From JANOZM01 sp031429355 (GTDB lineage Bacteria > Pseudomonadota > Gammaproteobacteria > Burkholderiales > Burkholderiaceae_E), in assembly GCA_031429355.1 (NCBI GenBank), contig JANOZM010000014.1, positions 372,001 to 436,000 on the forward strand: 64,000 bases of DNA, in the 5' to 3' direction. Under the pieces are notes generated by a model. That model was not told the origin of the DNA, ran no database searches, and worked only from the letters and a program-made list of their open reading frames with translations. Position numbers and translations under genes: made by a program. Position 1 is the first letter of the stretch; every line of letters starts with the position of its first letter. This document shows positions 24,533 through 34,059 of the stretch, in pieces.

Positions 24533-25696
24533 TCAGCTATGACGATTTGTTAATCGCGCTTGGTTTTTGTTATGAACCAAACGCGACTTCAACTGCTCCC
24601 ACCAACCTAAAACACCATCCGGTGAGAACAACACAATGACTAAAAACACACTGCCAATTAGTAAATTAAAGCGTTCAGCGCTAACAATCGAGATGGCAAA
24701 GTTTTGTAATAAAACAAAAATAACTGCACCTATAAACGGCCCAATCGGATGGCGCATTCCACCCAACACCGCGATCACTAAAATGTTGATCAACGAGTTC
24801 AAATTCACTACACCAGGTGCAATTAAGCCGTTGTACCAAATTTGCAGCACACCGCCGATAGCGGCTAAAAAGCCAGCCACTGCGTAAGCCGTAATACGGG
24901 TTGCAACGACATTAAACCCAAGCGAATTCATCCGTCGCGCGTTATCGCGGGTTCCCTGAAAAGCAATGCCAAACGGTGTGCGTACTAGGTACTTTACAAG
25001 TAAGTAGCCACCTAGCGCTACGGCTAAAGCCAAGAAGTAAAACGGCATCGGGTCGCGCCAATTAATGCCCCAAAACTTAGGTGCCTCAACGCCGTTAAAT
25101 CCCTGAAACCCGTTAAACAAGGTGTAGTTTTGCAAAGTAAGATAATAAAAAGCAACACCAATCGCCAAGGTAATCATGATGGTGTAAATACCCTCGGTAC
25201 GGATTGACAGCCAACCAATCAGTACCGCAACAAACGTTGCAATCGTGACGGCCATGACCACCGCAAGCCACCAGGGCCAGCCCAAACTAATTGTGGTGAC
25301 GCCACTAGCACCAAACACCGCTACCATGTAGCCCGCAAGCCCAGCTACGGTCATTTGCGCCAACGAAACAATACCGCCATAACCCGACAAAAAAGCTAGC
25401 GACAATGCGATTAGACCCAACACGAGCGATTGCGCGCCAATTTGAAAAGTAAAAAATGGCGAGGCCACAAATGGGTAAATAATAAGACCCAACAAAATAA
25501 GTACATGACGCGCGCTAACGCGAGCCCAAATCCAACGCAACCATGCGGGAGAATCTGCACTCACATCATTAAGAGTATGACTCGTTTGATTTGCGTGCGA
25601 TGTTCGTTGCGGGGCGGGCGTTTTAATAGCGCCTGACTTAAACGCAGCGCGCCCAGCCCCAGAGTTCATAGCCTTACGCCAATTGGAAGCGCTCAC
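24533..25696 (-). CDS. livM: Branched-chain-type ABC transporter permease (LivM)
   Basis: A 387-residue inner-membrane permease of the LivM group. About 60 N-terminal cytoplasmic residues, Ser/Thr/Ala-rich, precede the membrane segments (VLILLGLIIYPFVASPFFTF onward, eight to nine in all). The family coupling loop is GTRDNARRMNSLGFNV. It overlaps the LivH gene by 4 bases, forming one transmembrane unit with it. Confidence 0.9.
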   Translation of the reverse strand: MSASNWRKAMNSGAGRAAFKSGAIKTPAPQRTSHANQTSHTLNDVSADSPAWLRWIWARVSARHVLILLGLIIYPFVASPFFTFQIGAQSLVLGLIALSLAFLSGYGGIVSLAQMTVAGLAGYMVAVFGASGVTTISLGWPWWLAVVMAVTIATFVAVLIGWLSIRTEGIYTIMITLAIGVAFYYLTLQNYTLFNGFQGFNGVEAPKFWGINWRDPMPFYFLALAVALGGYLLVKYLVRTPFGIAFQGTRDNARRMNSLGFNVVATRITAYAVAGFLAAIGGVLQIWYNGLIAPGVVNLNSLINILVIAVLGGMRHPIGPFIGAVIFVLLQNFAISIVSAERFNLLIGSVFLVIVLFSPDGVLGWWEQLKSRLVHNKNQARLTNRHS

Positions 25697-26637
25697 GCTT
25701 TTTTCCCCATAATACCTTGAGGTCTAAAGGCCAATGTCACCACCATAATTACAAACGTAAACACAACACCGTAAGTCGGCGCGTAAGCCAGACCAAACTG
25801 CTCGGCTAATCCTATTAAGCATGCCCCAACAGCTGCACCGGGAATACTTCCCATTCCACCAACAATGACCACGATCAATGAAGCTAGCAAATAACGGCCG
25901 TCCTCACCAGGTGTAATCGAAAGCGCAGAACCGCCAACCACACCAGCAAAACCTGCAAGGCCTGCACCAATTGCAAAGGTAATTACAAAAATCATTTGCA
26001 CGTTAACACCCGAAGCAGCCAGCATTGCACGATCATCTACGCCAGCGCGAATCATTACCCCAATGCGTGTTTTCGTTAACAATAACCAAAGCAAAATACC
26101 AATTACAATCGAGGCAGCCAGCACTAATAAACGGTATGTGGCATACGCATTGACGATCGGCAACGGGGTTGCGCCCATCATCCAACTGGGCGGATCAAAC
26201 TGATAGACATCGGGGCCCCAAATCCACAGCATCAAATCGGCCAATACAATCGACAAACCAATCGTCACCATTGTTTGCCGCAAATCTTGCCCCTGCATAT
26301 ATCGGAACACGAAGACCTGCATCAAAATACCGAGTAAAGCCGAGCTAACGAACCCAGCAAACACGGCCAACAACCACGAACCAGTGTAATCACCGACGCT
26401 ATAACCCACGTAGGCGCCTAACAAATACAAAGAACCATGCGCTAAATTTACGTTACGCATTAACCCAAACACTAAAGTGAAACCACTGGCTACTAAGAAA
26501 TATAGCGACGCCAAGGTTAAGCCGTTCATTAGGGTTAGCAAGAACAGTTTCGCGTTGTCGATTAAGCCCCAAATCGACAACACCAAAAACACTGCTCCTA
26601 ATAACCACCAAGCGAAATTTTGTCGATTAAGCGGCAT
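25693..26637 (-). CDS. livH: Branched-chain-type ABC transporter permease (LivH)
   Basis: A 314-residue permease with eight or so membrane segments and family phrases LMNGLTLASLYFLVASGFTL, GLMRNVNLAHGSLYLLGAYV and RAGVDDRAMLAASGVNV. Its start overlaps the amidohydrolase gene upstream by 11 bases, so catabolic enzyme and transporter are made from one mRNA. Confidence 0.9.
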   Translation of the reverse strand: MPLNRQNFAWWLLGAVFLVLSIWGLIDNAKLFLLTLMNGLTLASLYFLVASGFTLVFGLMRNVNLAHGSLYLLGAYVGYSVGDYTGSWLLAVFAGFVSSALLGILMQVFVFRYMQGQDLRQTMVTIGLSIVLADLMLWIWGPDVYQFDPPSWMMGATPLPIVNAYATYRLLVLAASIVIGILLWLLLTKTRIGVMIRAGVDDRAMLAASGVNVQMIFVITFAIGAGLAGFAGVVGGSALSITPGEDGRYLLASLIVVIVGGMGSIPGAAVGACLIGLAEQFGLAYAPTYGVVFTFVIMVVTLAFRPQGIMGKKA

Positions 26638-27931
26638 TCAAACTCCAGCGCGTAGTACTGGAGGAACGCAATTCAGGGGCTTTATGAAATTTGCCGTCTT
26701 TCATTATCGCCAGGAGTTTTTTCTTATCCAGCAAAATACTTAAATCAGCAACCGGGTCACCATCAACCAATAATAGGTCAGCCAAGAAACCCTCTTTAAC
26801 TTGGCCTAACTCGTTGCCCATCAACATGATTTCGCCGCCTAATTTTGTTGCGCTAATGAGCGCTTCCTTATTGGTCATGCCGGCGTACTTTACGAGGTAC
26901 TGTAAATCGTTAGCGTTTTCGCCGTGCTTAGCCCAAGCAAAACCATAATCACCGCCGGGAAGAATTTTTACGCCGCGTTTATGCATTGCACGTAGGCCGT
27001 GTTCGGCGGCTTCAATTTCTTCGCCGTACCCCATTTGTAACGCCTTGGCATGAGAAATACCAACTTGATCGCCGTCATATAACAACTTAACAATCACCGA
27101 GAGGCCGGGAGATACAAAAATTCTGTTTTTGTGCGCTTCAAGCATATCGAGCGCTTCTTCGTCCACATAACTACAGTGATAAAGAATATCGCAGTTGTGT
27201 CGTAGTGCTTGCTTAACCGATTCGCAAGAGCGCGCATGCACGGTAACGCGCTTGCCACGTTGGTGGGTTTCCTTTACTGCAACGGCAACTTCTTCATCGC
27301 TCATCCAAGTAGTTTTGGCGTCAGCACCAGCTACAAAATTATCGCCCGATAAATTGAGCTTGATGGTATCGACACCGTATTTTAAAAACATCCGCACCAC
27401 TTTGCGCATTTCTTCGGGCCCACTAACTACTTGGCCAAAACTAAATTCGGGATAGGGCAAATGAGGCAACATATCGTCACCCAAAGCACCCGCGACCGTA
27501 ATTTCTTGGCTAGCTGCTGTGTACCGAGGCCCAGGAATTAGGCCTTCGTTAATTGCGTTACGTACCACTACATCCAGCCTAGGCTTGGCCGTTGCTGCAC
27601 CAACACAAGCAGTCCAACCATGGTCGAGATAAACCTTGGCAACACCGGCAGTCCATAGCGTGTGCTCCTCGAGCGGCATAATTTGAATACCGTCGAGCGT
27701 AGCCGAGTTGTTCCATGCAAAGTGCGTATGCGATTCAATCATGCCGGGCATTAAAGTAGCCCCAGCTCCATCGATTACGGTAACACCTGCCGAAGGCATT
27801 GCCGACGATTGCCCGGCCCTTGCAACGCGCGAAATACGATTACCTTGCACTAGCACCTCGCCTGCATAGGGTTGGGCACTGATACTAGTGGCATCAAAAA
27901 TTTTGATGTTGGTAAACAAATAGCTACTCAT
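26627..27931 (-). CDS. Metal-dependent amidohydrolase (imidazolonepropionase/prolidase-like), copy 1
   Basis: A 434-residue cytosolic amidohydrolase. Metal ligands are visible: HTHF (SHTHFAWN), the lysine in TIKLNLSGD that is carbamylated in related binuclear enzymes, histidines in TVHARSCES and LYHCSYVDEE, and the aspartate in LPGGDYGFAW. The C-terminal composite beta sandwich is present (KEGFLADLLLVDGDPVADLS). It is a paralogue of the first gene of this operon, roughly 60 percent identical by eye. Members split cyclic or peptide amide bonds; the substrate is unknown. Confidence 0.88.
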   Translation of the reverse strand: MSSYLFTNIKIFDATSISAQPYAGEVLVQGNRISRVARAGQSSAMPSAGVTVIDGAGATLMPGMIESHTHFAWNNSATLDGIQIMPLEEHTLWTAGVAKVYLDHGWTACVGAATAKPRLDVVVRNAINEGLIPGPRYTAASQEITVAGALGDDMLPHLPYPEFSFGQVVSGPEEMRKVVRMFLKYGVDTIKLNLSGDNFVAGADAKTTWMSDEEVAVAVKETHQRGKRVTVHARSCESVKQALRHNCDILYHCSYVDEEALDMLEAHKNRIFVSPGLSVIVKLLYDGDQVGISHAKALQMGYGEEIEAAEHGLRAMHKRGVKILPGGDYGFAWAKHGENANDLQYLVKYAGMTNKEALISATKLGGEIMLMGNELGQVKEGFLADLLLVDGDPVADLSILLDKKKLLAIMKDGKFHKAPELRSSSTTRWSLNAA

Positions 27932-27949
27932 ACGGGCGGCTCACTTTCA

Positions 27950-28777
27950 TCATGGTGCAAACCGTTGTGAATAAAACTGGCTCGCTAGTTGCGAACATTC
28001 GATGGGCATTTCAATTGGTGTCCAATGGCCACAACCGCGCAACACCTCATACCGACTGTTGGCAATTTTTTCACTCATCTGACGGACCGCTTGCGGTGGT
28101 GCAACGACATCTTCATCACCAGTTACCAGCAAGGTTGGGCAGGCGATTTGGCTAGTGTCTGCAGCCTCGGCTTCGGCCAACGCTTCACAATTTCTTGCAT
28201 AGCCATTGGGGCATTGGCGCATCAATGTTTCACGTACAAACGCAATACTGGCCAAACGCGACCGTTTTGACTCGGCACTGGTTGAGCTTTGTACCAGCGC
28301 ATCGGCTATAACTTGCATGCCCACAAGGCCTTCGGAACGCGCCTTTGCTGCGCGCGCTTTTATATTGGGCCGCGCTGGCTCCGGCGGGCACAAAAGCGGA
28401 CCAAATAATAAGAGACTTCGAACTAATTGACTAGCTGATACCGCCAATGAGTTGCCCGAACTTACCTTGGTATTTGCTGCCAAATGAGCGGCCACAATAG
28501 TCCCCATCGAGTGCCCCACAAAATGCGCTTTGCTAATATTCAAATGACTAAGCACCCGCTCAACCGCTGCAACTAAACTGGCAATCGAAATAGAGCCCTC
28601 TACCAAATTGGATCGACCGGCACCGGGCAAATCAATACGGATCGTTTGGTAGCGCGAAAACACCGGCATAATGGCCGAGAAAGTATTAGAAGTACCACCT
28701 AATCCGTGCAACATCACAACGGCCTCGCCCGATCCCTCGACCTCGACTGCCATTCGATTGATGATGTGCGTTGTCAT
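27950..28777 (-). CDS. Alpha/beta-fold hydrolase
   Basis: A 275-residue alpha/beta hydrolase. The oxyanion loop is MLHGLGG, the nucleophile elbow is GHSMG, the acid is in TGDEDVVAP and the histidine is in GCGHWTPIE, so the triad is complete. There is no signal peptide. It lies between two paralogous amidohydrolases (18 and 15 bases of spacing), so it probably acts in the same pathway, perhaps on an ester, lactone or carbon-carbon bond; the reaction cannot be set from sequence. Confidence 0.88.
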   Translation of the reverse strand: MTTHIINRMAVEVEGSGEAVVMLHGLGGTSNTFSAIMPVFSRYQTIRIDLPGAGRSNLVEGSISIASLVAAVERVLSHLNISKAHFVGHSMGTIVAAHLAANTKVSSGNSLAVSASQLVRSLLLFGPLLCPPEPARPNIKARAAKARSEGLVGMQVIADALVQSSTSAESKRSRLASIAFVRETLMRQCPNGYARNCEALAEAEAADTSQIACPTLLVTGDEDVVAPPQAVRQMSEKIANSRYEVLRGCGHWTPIEMPIECSQLASQFYSQRFAP

Positions 28778-28792
28778 TGTTAATGCATCGCT

Positions 28793-30079
28793 TTAAGCAG
28801 CCACACCAAAGCGCTGAGTCCGTGCCGAAGCGACTTCGGGCGATTTTGCAAATACGCCATCTTTCATTACGGCCAAGATACGCTTACTGTTTTGCAACAA
28901 GGCAATATTAGCCAGTGGGTCACCGTCAACCAATAAAATATCAGCCAAGAAGCCTTCTTTAATTTGGCCGAGCTCATGCCCCAATTTCATAATTTGCCCA
29001 CCATATTTAGTAGCCGATAAAATCGCTTCCATCGGCGTAAAACCCAAGTACTTTACAAAATAGTCAAGGTCTTTAGCATTGGTGGTGTGCTTCATCCACG
29101 CAAAACCATAGTCGCCACCAGGCAGTACTTTGACACCACGTTTGTGCATTTTTTTAAGGCTTTCGACAGCCGCTTCTAACTCGCGGTGATAGCCCATCTC
29201 TTTGGCGATTTCTGGTGTGATACCCCATTCACTTGCATGATATGAAGTGTTAATTAACCAAGCTAGGCCCGGGGCAACAAAGTGCTTGTCTTTGTTTGCT
29301 TCCAACATATCCAGCGCTTCTTCGTCGGTATAGCTCGCGTGATAAATCACTTCAATGCCGTGGCGCACACATTGCTTAATGGACTCGCAGGAACGCGCAT
29401 GTGCAGTGACCCGCCGACCGCGCATTTTTGCCTCTTGCACGGCCACTGCAATTTCTGCGTCGGTCATTGGTGTTAATTCGGCAGCAATGCCTGCAATATA
29501 TTCGCCAGACAAATTAAGTTTTAATGAATCAACGTTGTACTTTAAGAACATGCGACAGACTTTGCGCATTTCTTCGGCACCATTGACCACCACGCCAAAA
29601 CTAAACTCTGGGAAGGGTAAATGTGGTTTCATTTCGTCACCCAAACCACCTGGCACTGTAATTTCTTGGCTGGCTGCTAAATAGCGCGGACCTTCAATTT
29701 GACCTGAAGCAATGGCATCACGAATCACAACATCAAGCCTTGGCTTCGCGGCAGCTGCACCAACGCAGGATGTCCATCCCATTTGCAAATAAGCTTTAGC
29801 AATATGCGCGCACCACAAAATATGCTCTTCGGTTGGCATACGCTGAATCGCGTTTAAAGTGGCCTGATCGTTCCAAGAAAAATGGGTGTGCGCCTCGACC
29901 ATGCCGGGCATTAAAGTAGCCCCCGCAGCATCGACAATGGTTACACCAACCGTAGGCAATACGCGAACGCCTTTGGCGATTTTTTGGATACGGTTACCTT
30001 GCACCAGTACCTCGCCAACAAAAGGCAAAGCACCCGTGCCATCTAAAATTCGAACGTTTGTAAATAGAACATTTGCCAT
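28793..30079 (-). CDS. Metal-dependent amidohydrolase, copy 2 (first gene of the operon)
   Basis: A 428-residue amidohydrolase with the same metal-site motifs as its paralogue: HTHFSWND, SLKLNLSGE, TAHARSCES, IYHASYTDEE and LPGGDYGFAW. I chose the ATG at 30079, with AAGGG about 9 bases before it; a GTG one codon earlier is possible. It leads a minus-strand series of twelve genes with short gaps or overlaps down to 15349. Divergent to it is a TetR regulator, with a palindrome in the shared promoter region. Confidence 0.88.
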   Translation of the reverse strand: MANVLFTNVRILDGTGALPFVGEVLVQGNRIQKIAKGVRVLPTVGVTIVDAAGATLMPGMVEAHTHFSWNDQATLNAIQRMPTEEHILWCAHIAKAYLQMGWTSCVGAAAAKPRLDVVIRDAIASGQIEGPRYLAASQEITVPGGLGDEMKPHLPFPEFSFGVVVNGAEEMRKVCRMFLKYNVDSLKLNLSGEYIAGIAAELTPMTDAEIAVAVQEAKMRGRRVTAHARSCESIKQCVRHGIEVIYHASYTDEEALDMLEANKDKHFVAPGLAWLINTSYHASEWGITPEIAKEMGYHRELEAAVESLKKMHKRGVKVLPGGDYGFAWMKHTTNAKDLDYFVKYLGFTPMEAILSATKYGGQIMKLGHELGQIKEGFLADILLVDGDPLANIALLQNSKRILAVMKDGVFAKSPEVASARTQRFGVAA

Positions 30080-30288
30080 CACAAACCCTTAACTTTTACT
30101 TAAACAAGCAAAACCAAGACTACGATCTCAAACTGGACAAAAAATATTACGTCTTAACTAAGAAATGGAAGCGTCTAACTTAACGGCCGACATGCCGTTT
30201 GCCTCCCCACCAATAGACTGCTACCTTCAAAGCTTGTCTCCGTTGCGGTCGTCACTTAGATCGAATCACAATTTATTTTTTAGTTTTA

Positions 30289-30312
30289 AAAATGAGACGC
30301 GTGTCTCATTTT
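30289..30312. promoter_or_regulatory. Putative TetR-family operator
   Basis: Perfect 10-bp arms AAAATGAGAC (30289-30298) and GTCTCATTTT (30303-30312) around GCGT. It lies between the divergent amidohydrolase operon and the TetR gene, 28 bases before the chosen TetR start. Size and position fit autoregulation and control of the operon. Confidence 0.7.
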
Positions 30313-30340
30313 GATCAATAATAGACCTTGGATGAAATCA

Positions 30341-30967
30341 ATGTCAAGCAAAAAACTTTTACCACTTACCGATCACAGCGGCCCACCCGAAGGCAGCAGC
30401 GTGCGCACATATTCAAAATTATTGGACGCCGCAATGCTATTGGTAGGTCGTGGTTATGTGCCCTCTATAGCGGAATTAGCACTGGCAGCGGGCGTTTCCA
30501 GAGCGACTGCCTACCGGTGTTTTCCAAACCGATCTAAATTGATTGCAGCTGTAGTGAACCGTAGCTTGGGAAAGGTAAGGCAATTCGATACAAATGAACA
30601 AGATGGTCGAACACGCGTTAAAGAACTCTTCGAATCAACATTTTTACGCTTCGCGGAATACGAGCCACAACTACGCGCAGCATTACAGTTAGCGCTAGAA
30701 CACGAAGCCAAAGCCAGCGCTGGTTTACTGGAAGAAGAACAGTACCGCCGTGGCTACCGCGTGGCCATTCTTGATCGTTTAGCCAAGCCGCTCGAAGCAG
30801 AAATCGGTAAACGCAAGTACAAGATGCTTACTCAAGCATTAACCGTTGTTTACGGAATTGAGCCCTATGTAGTTATGCGCGATATTTTGGGTTTATCAAC
30901 CAACGAAATTGAGAAAACGACGTTTTGGATGGTGGATGCCTTAATTGATAAAGCACTAGAGAAATAA
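30341..30967 (+). CDS. TetR/AcrR-family transcriptional regulator
   Basis: 208 residues from the ATG at 30341, with GGA 8 bases ahead; starts at 30332 (ATG) or 30311 (TTG) are in frame, but the latter lies inside the palindrome. The HTH is at about residues 20-65: LLDAAMLLVGRGYVPSIAEL, LAAGVSRATAYRCFPNRSKL. The C-terminal helical domain should bind an inducer, probably a substrate or intermediate of the divergent operon. Confidence 0.9.
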   Translation: MSSKKLLPLTDHSGPPEGSSVRTYSKLLDAAMLLVGRGYVPSIAELALAAGVSRATAYRCFPNRSKLIAAVVNRSLGKVRQFDTNEQDGRTRVKELFESTFLRFAEYEPQLRAALQLALEHEAKASAGLLEEEQYRRGYRVAILDRLAKPLEAEIGKRKYKMLTQALTVVYGIEPYVVMRDILGLSTNEIEKTTFWMVDALIDKALEK

Positions 30968-31000
30968 ACCGCGCCTACCAAAAACAACACGTTGGACTTC

Positions 31001-32224
31001 TCAAGTTAGCTTGACGCGCTTATCTAGCCAATGAGCAATCCACCCATTTAAAAAAAGCGAAGCCACCGCGCAAGCAAATACAACCAAACCAAGTCGGTGA
31101 TCGATTAACGAGCCGTAGATGATTGGAGCCACACTTGCGCCGACATCAAAGCCGGAATAAACAACGCCGTAAGCGCGTCCTAAAGCATTTTTAGGAGCCG
31201 CTTTTTTTATAAGTAAATCGCGCGACGGGCTTACGATTCCGACGCACAAACCAACGCTTAATAAAATCGTAGTTAACCAAGCAAATGACAATGGCGCGAA
31301 AAACAGACCGCAGGCAATAACACCCGCACTTAAAGTTGCGATGCTTGCGGTTCGACCCGGCGCAACGCCAGTAGAGCCGACCCAACCACCCAACAACATG
31401 CCAAGGGTTTGAGAAACCAAATACAGCGAAAGCAACAAGGTTCCTTGCTCGATAGAGCGCCCATGCACATCCCGAAACAATGCTGGCCCAAACGAAGAAA
31501 TACTGACCGAATAAAATGTGGTGACGCAAAAAAACGCAAACGCCATAAAAATAACTGGACTTAACAATGGCGCGATAAGTTCTTTGGCGGACAAACCGGC
31601 TGCACTAGTCATTGGCTTGGTCTTTACATTCTCTCGTAGGCTTGGCTCAATCATTAGCCACAACGCTAACGCAACACCAGCACCACCGGCTAACAATAGC
31701 GCGCCATGCCAACCTAATTGTTTGTGGGCAGCTACTGCAAAAATTGGCGACAAAACATAACCAATATTGCCACCAATAGCATGCAAGCTAAACGCCCAAG
31801 ACAACCGTTTTTGGCTGACTAAATGATTCATCAAACTAAAGTCAGCCGGATGAAAAACACTGTTACCAATACCCGCAAACAATGCAGCAATTGCTAAAGT
31901 GGAAAACCCGCTAGCCAGACCAGCCGCAACGTGCGCTAAGCCACACATCATTAGCCCGCCGATTAACAAACGCCGACCACCGAAGGCATCTACAGCAAAA
32001 CCAGAGACAACTTGCCCAATACCGGATGCTGCAAAAAACAAAGCAATTAATATACCCAGTTGGGTGTAGCTAAGGCCTAAATCTGGCGAGATAAAAGCAA
32101 ACAACGATGCAATTAAAATTTGATAAAAATGCGATAAGCCATGCGCTAAAGTTATTAGCGAAATAACGCGTGTATCTTGGTTTGGCTGCGAGGGTAACGG
32201 AAGGTGGGCGGTGCTGGTGGTCAT
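31001..32224 (-). CDS. MFS transporter, fosmidomycin-resistance (Fsr)-like
   Basis: A 407-residue transporter with about 12 membrane helices. The N-terminal LAHGLSHFYQILIASLFAFI is the signature of the Fsr-like branch, followed by the motif-A-like loop GFAVDAFGGRRLLIGG. It may export a drug or metabolite. It is convergent with the TetR gene (33 bases apart) and has no close co-directional partner. Confidence 0.88.
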   Translation of the reverse strand: MTTSTAHLPLPSQPNQDTRVISLITLAHGLSHFYQILIASLFAFISPDLGLSYTQLGILIALFFAASGIGQVVSGFAVDAFGGRRLLIGGLMMCGLAHVAAGLASGFSTLAIAALFAGIGNSVFHPADFSLMNHLVSQKRLSWAFSLHAIGGNIGYVLSPIFAVAAHKQLGWHGALLLAGGAGVALALWLMIEPSLRENVKTKPMTSAAGLSAKELIAPLLSPVIFMAFAFFCVTTFYSVSISSFGPALFRDVHGRSIEQGTLLLSLYLVSQTLGMLLGGWVGSTGVAPGRTASIATLSAGVIACGLFFAPLSFAWLTTILLSVGLCVGIVSPSRDLLIKKAAPKNALGRAYGVVYSGFDVGASVAPIIYGSLIDHRLGLVVFACAVASLFLNGWIAHWLDKRVKLT

Positions 32225-32311
32225 TAGCCTAGATTACTACAAAGTAGAATTAGAGCCTACAGTGGGTTGCAGAAATAGAGAGTTCCAAACGGGATGTGTC
32301 CCAGAATTGGA

Positions 32312-32824
32312 TTAACGACTATCCAAATCAATGATCATATGCCGCTTAGAATAAAACTGACCTTGCCATAGCACGGCAAACGGCTCGATGCCAAAGGTTT
32401 CAAAACCGCATTGCTCGTATAGCGTTTGAGCGCTTAGGTTCCCAACAGTTACTGTGAGCTGAACAATACGCAAATTTGGAATTTGTTTTGCGTGATCTAA
32501 AACAGCATGCACTAATTGCTGCCCTACTTTTTGGCCGCGCGCTTCTGGGCTAATGTACATACCGATAAGCGTTGACTTATGTTGCGTTTTTTCGCGCAGC
32601 TCTAACGACAGACCGGCGACGCCAACAAGTTGCGTTTTAAACGCACCAAATATTATTTCGCTTGAGCCGCTAGGGGCTAGGCGTTTTTCCCACCACGACA
32701 ACGGTAAAGCAATGCGCTCGGCGGCCGACGATGTAAATGCTTCGGGATGATCGGTGTAACCACGAATAGCTAAGTCGCGGTACTGTTTGCAATCGCTAAG
32801 TGTAAGTCGACGAATATTAATCAA
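32312..32824 (-). CDS. GNAT-family N-acetyltransferase
   Basis: 170 residues from a TTG at 32824 that overlaps the amylase stop (TTGA), the usual sign of coupling; a GTG at 32848 is an alternative. The acetyl-CoA-binding motif is visible (LIGMYISPEARGQKVGQQLV) as is the C-terminal LYEQCGFETFG. The acceptor substrate is unknown. It is the last gene of the maltodextrin operon. Confidence 0.85.
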   Translation of the reverse strand: MINIRRLTLSDCKQYRDLAIRGYTDHPEAFTSSAAERIALPLSWWEKRLAPSGSSEIIFGAFKTQLVGVAGLSLELREKTQHKSTLIGMYISPEARGQKVGQQLVHAVLDHAKQIPNLRIVQLTVTVGNLSAQTLYEQCGFETFGIEPFAVLWQGQFYSKRHMIIDLDSR

Positions 32825-34059
32825 TGAACACTCACAGTAAGGTTCCACGCGAAGGGTTGCAACACGGCAGGAAAACTACCCCACGTAAACTCTTGCACGG
32901 CATTAGATAAATTAACCTGCACATGAAGCCAATTATTTTTACTAGATCGCACAAAACATAACACTTTAGGGTTATCTGTCGTTTCAATTTCGAAGCCACT
33001 AGCACCGATACCATTACATAAAGCTGAATATTCACGCTTTAGTTGCAATAACTGGGTGTATTGTTGCTGCCGTTCAAAACCATTCCAGTCGATTAGATCT
33101 TTTTCAAAAAATTCTAAGCGTTTATTTAACCCACCCTCTTGCCCGCCATATAGCAAAGGCATACCAGGCAACAATGCAGCCAATACGGACATTGCGTCGA
33201 TCGAGTCACCAAACAGCTCGGCATCGGAACCGTGCCACGAGTTTGAATCGTGGTTGGCCGTAAAGGTCATTCGATAAGCATCGGGTGGAAAAGTCGTAAC
33301 AGTCCATTGCCACCAATCGATAAAATCTTGACTGGTTGCTTCACCTTTAGCGGCTTTTTTTAACACATCAAATAGCTTCCAATCGTAGGTCATATCAAAA
33401 GCACTGTTATGAAGCTCGGGGGTAGACCACTCGGCCAGCATAAACATTGGCTTGATACGATCTAATTCGCGCCGAGCATGTTCCCAAAAAGGTGTGGGCA
33501 CCAATCCAGCCACGTCGCAACGAAAGCCATCAATATCGGCTTCTGTTACCCAGTACTGCATGGCTTTAGTCATTCCTTGCCACAAAGCCTTAACCGAAAA
33601 ATCTAAAGCGACTACATCGGTCCAATATTCGGGCTCTGGGCCGTCGGTAAAAGTTACCGGATAAATTTCACCGGCCGCATTTTTTTTAAACCAATCGGGA
33701 TGTTGATGTACCCAAACATGATCCCAAGCGGTGTGATTGGCAACCCAATCGATAATAACTTTTAGTCCTAGCTGATGTGCTTGAGCTACTAACGCTTTAA
33801 AATCATCCAAACTGCCAAACTCGGGGTTAATACCTTGGTAGTCTTGTACCGCGTAATAGCTACCTAAACTACCCTTGCGATTAAGTAAACCAATCGGATG
33901 AATGGGCATTAGCCAAATTAATCCGACGCCCATTGCTTTGATACGCGGCAGGTGTTGCGCGAACGCACTGAAGGTACCCTCAGGAGTGAATTGCCTAATG
34001 TTTACTTCGTAGATTGCGCATTGGCGCGACCATTCTGGGTGAGCGAATTCACTTCTCAT
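32821..34059 (-). CDS. GH13 alpha-amylase-family enzyme, cytoplasmic
   Basis: A 412-residue GH13 enzyme without signal peptide. The catalytic residues are Asp182 (GFRCDVAG), Glu210 (FMLAEWST) and Asp271 (TANHDSNSW); region I is DWVANHT. It is short for the family and lacks obvious extra carbohydrate-binding domains. It should hydrolyse maltodextrins brought in by the MalEFG system to glucose and short oligomers. It overlaps malG by 4 bases. Confidence 0.9.
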   Translation of the reverse strand: MRSEFAHPEWSRQCAIYEVNIRQFTPEGTFSAFAQHLPRIKAMGVGLIWLMPIHPIGLLNRKGSLGSYYAVQDYQGINPEFGSLDDFKALVAQAHQLGLKVIIDWVANHTAWDHVWVHQHPDWFKKNAAGEIYPVTFTDGPEPEYWTDVVALDFSVKALWQGMTKAMQYWVTEADIDGFRCDVAGLVPTPFWEHARRELDRIKPMFMLAEWSTPELHNSAFDMTYDWKLFDVLKKAAKGEATSQDFIDWWQWTVTTFPPDAYRMTFTANHDSNSWHGSDAELFGDSIDAMSVLAALLPGMPLLYGGQEGGLNKRLEFFEKDLIDWNGFERQQQYTQLLQLKREYSALCNGIGASGFEIETTDNPKVLCFVRSSKNNWLHVQVNLSNAVQEFTWGSFPAVLQPFAWNLTVSVH

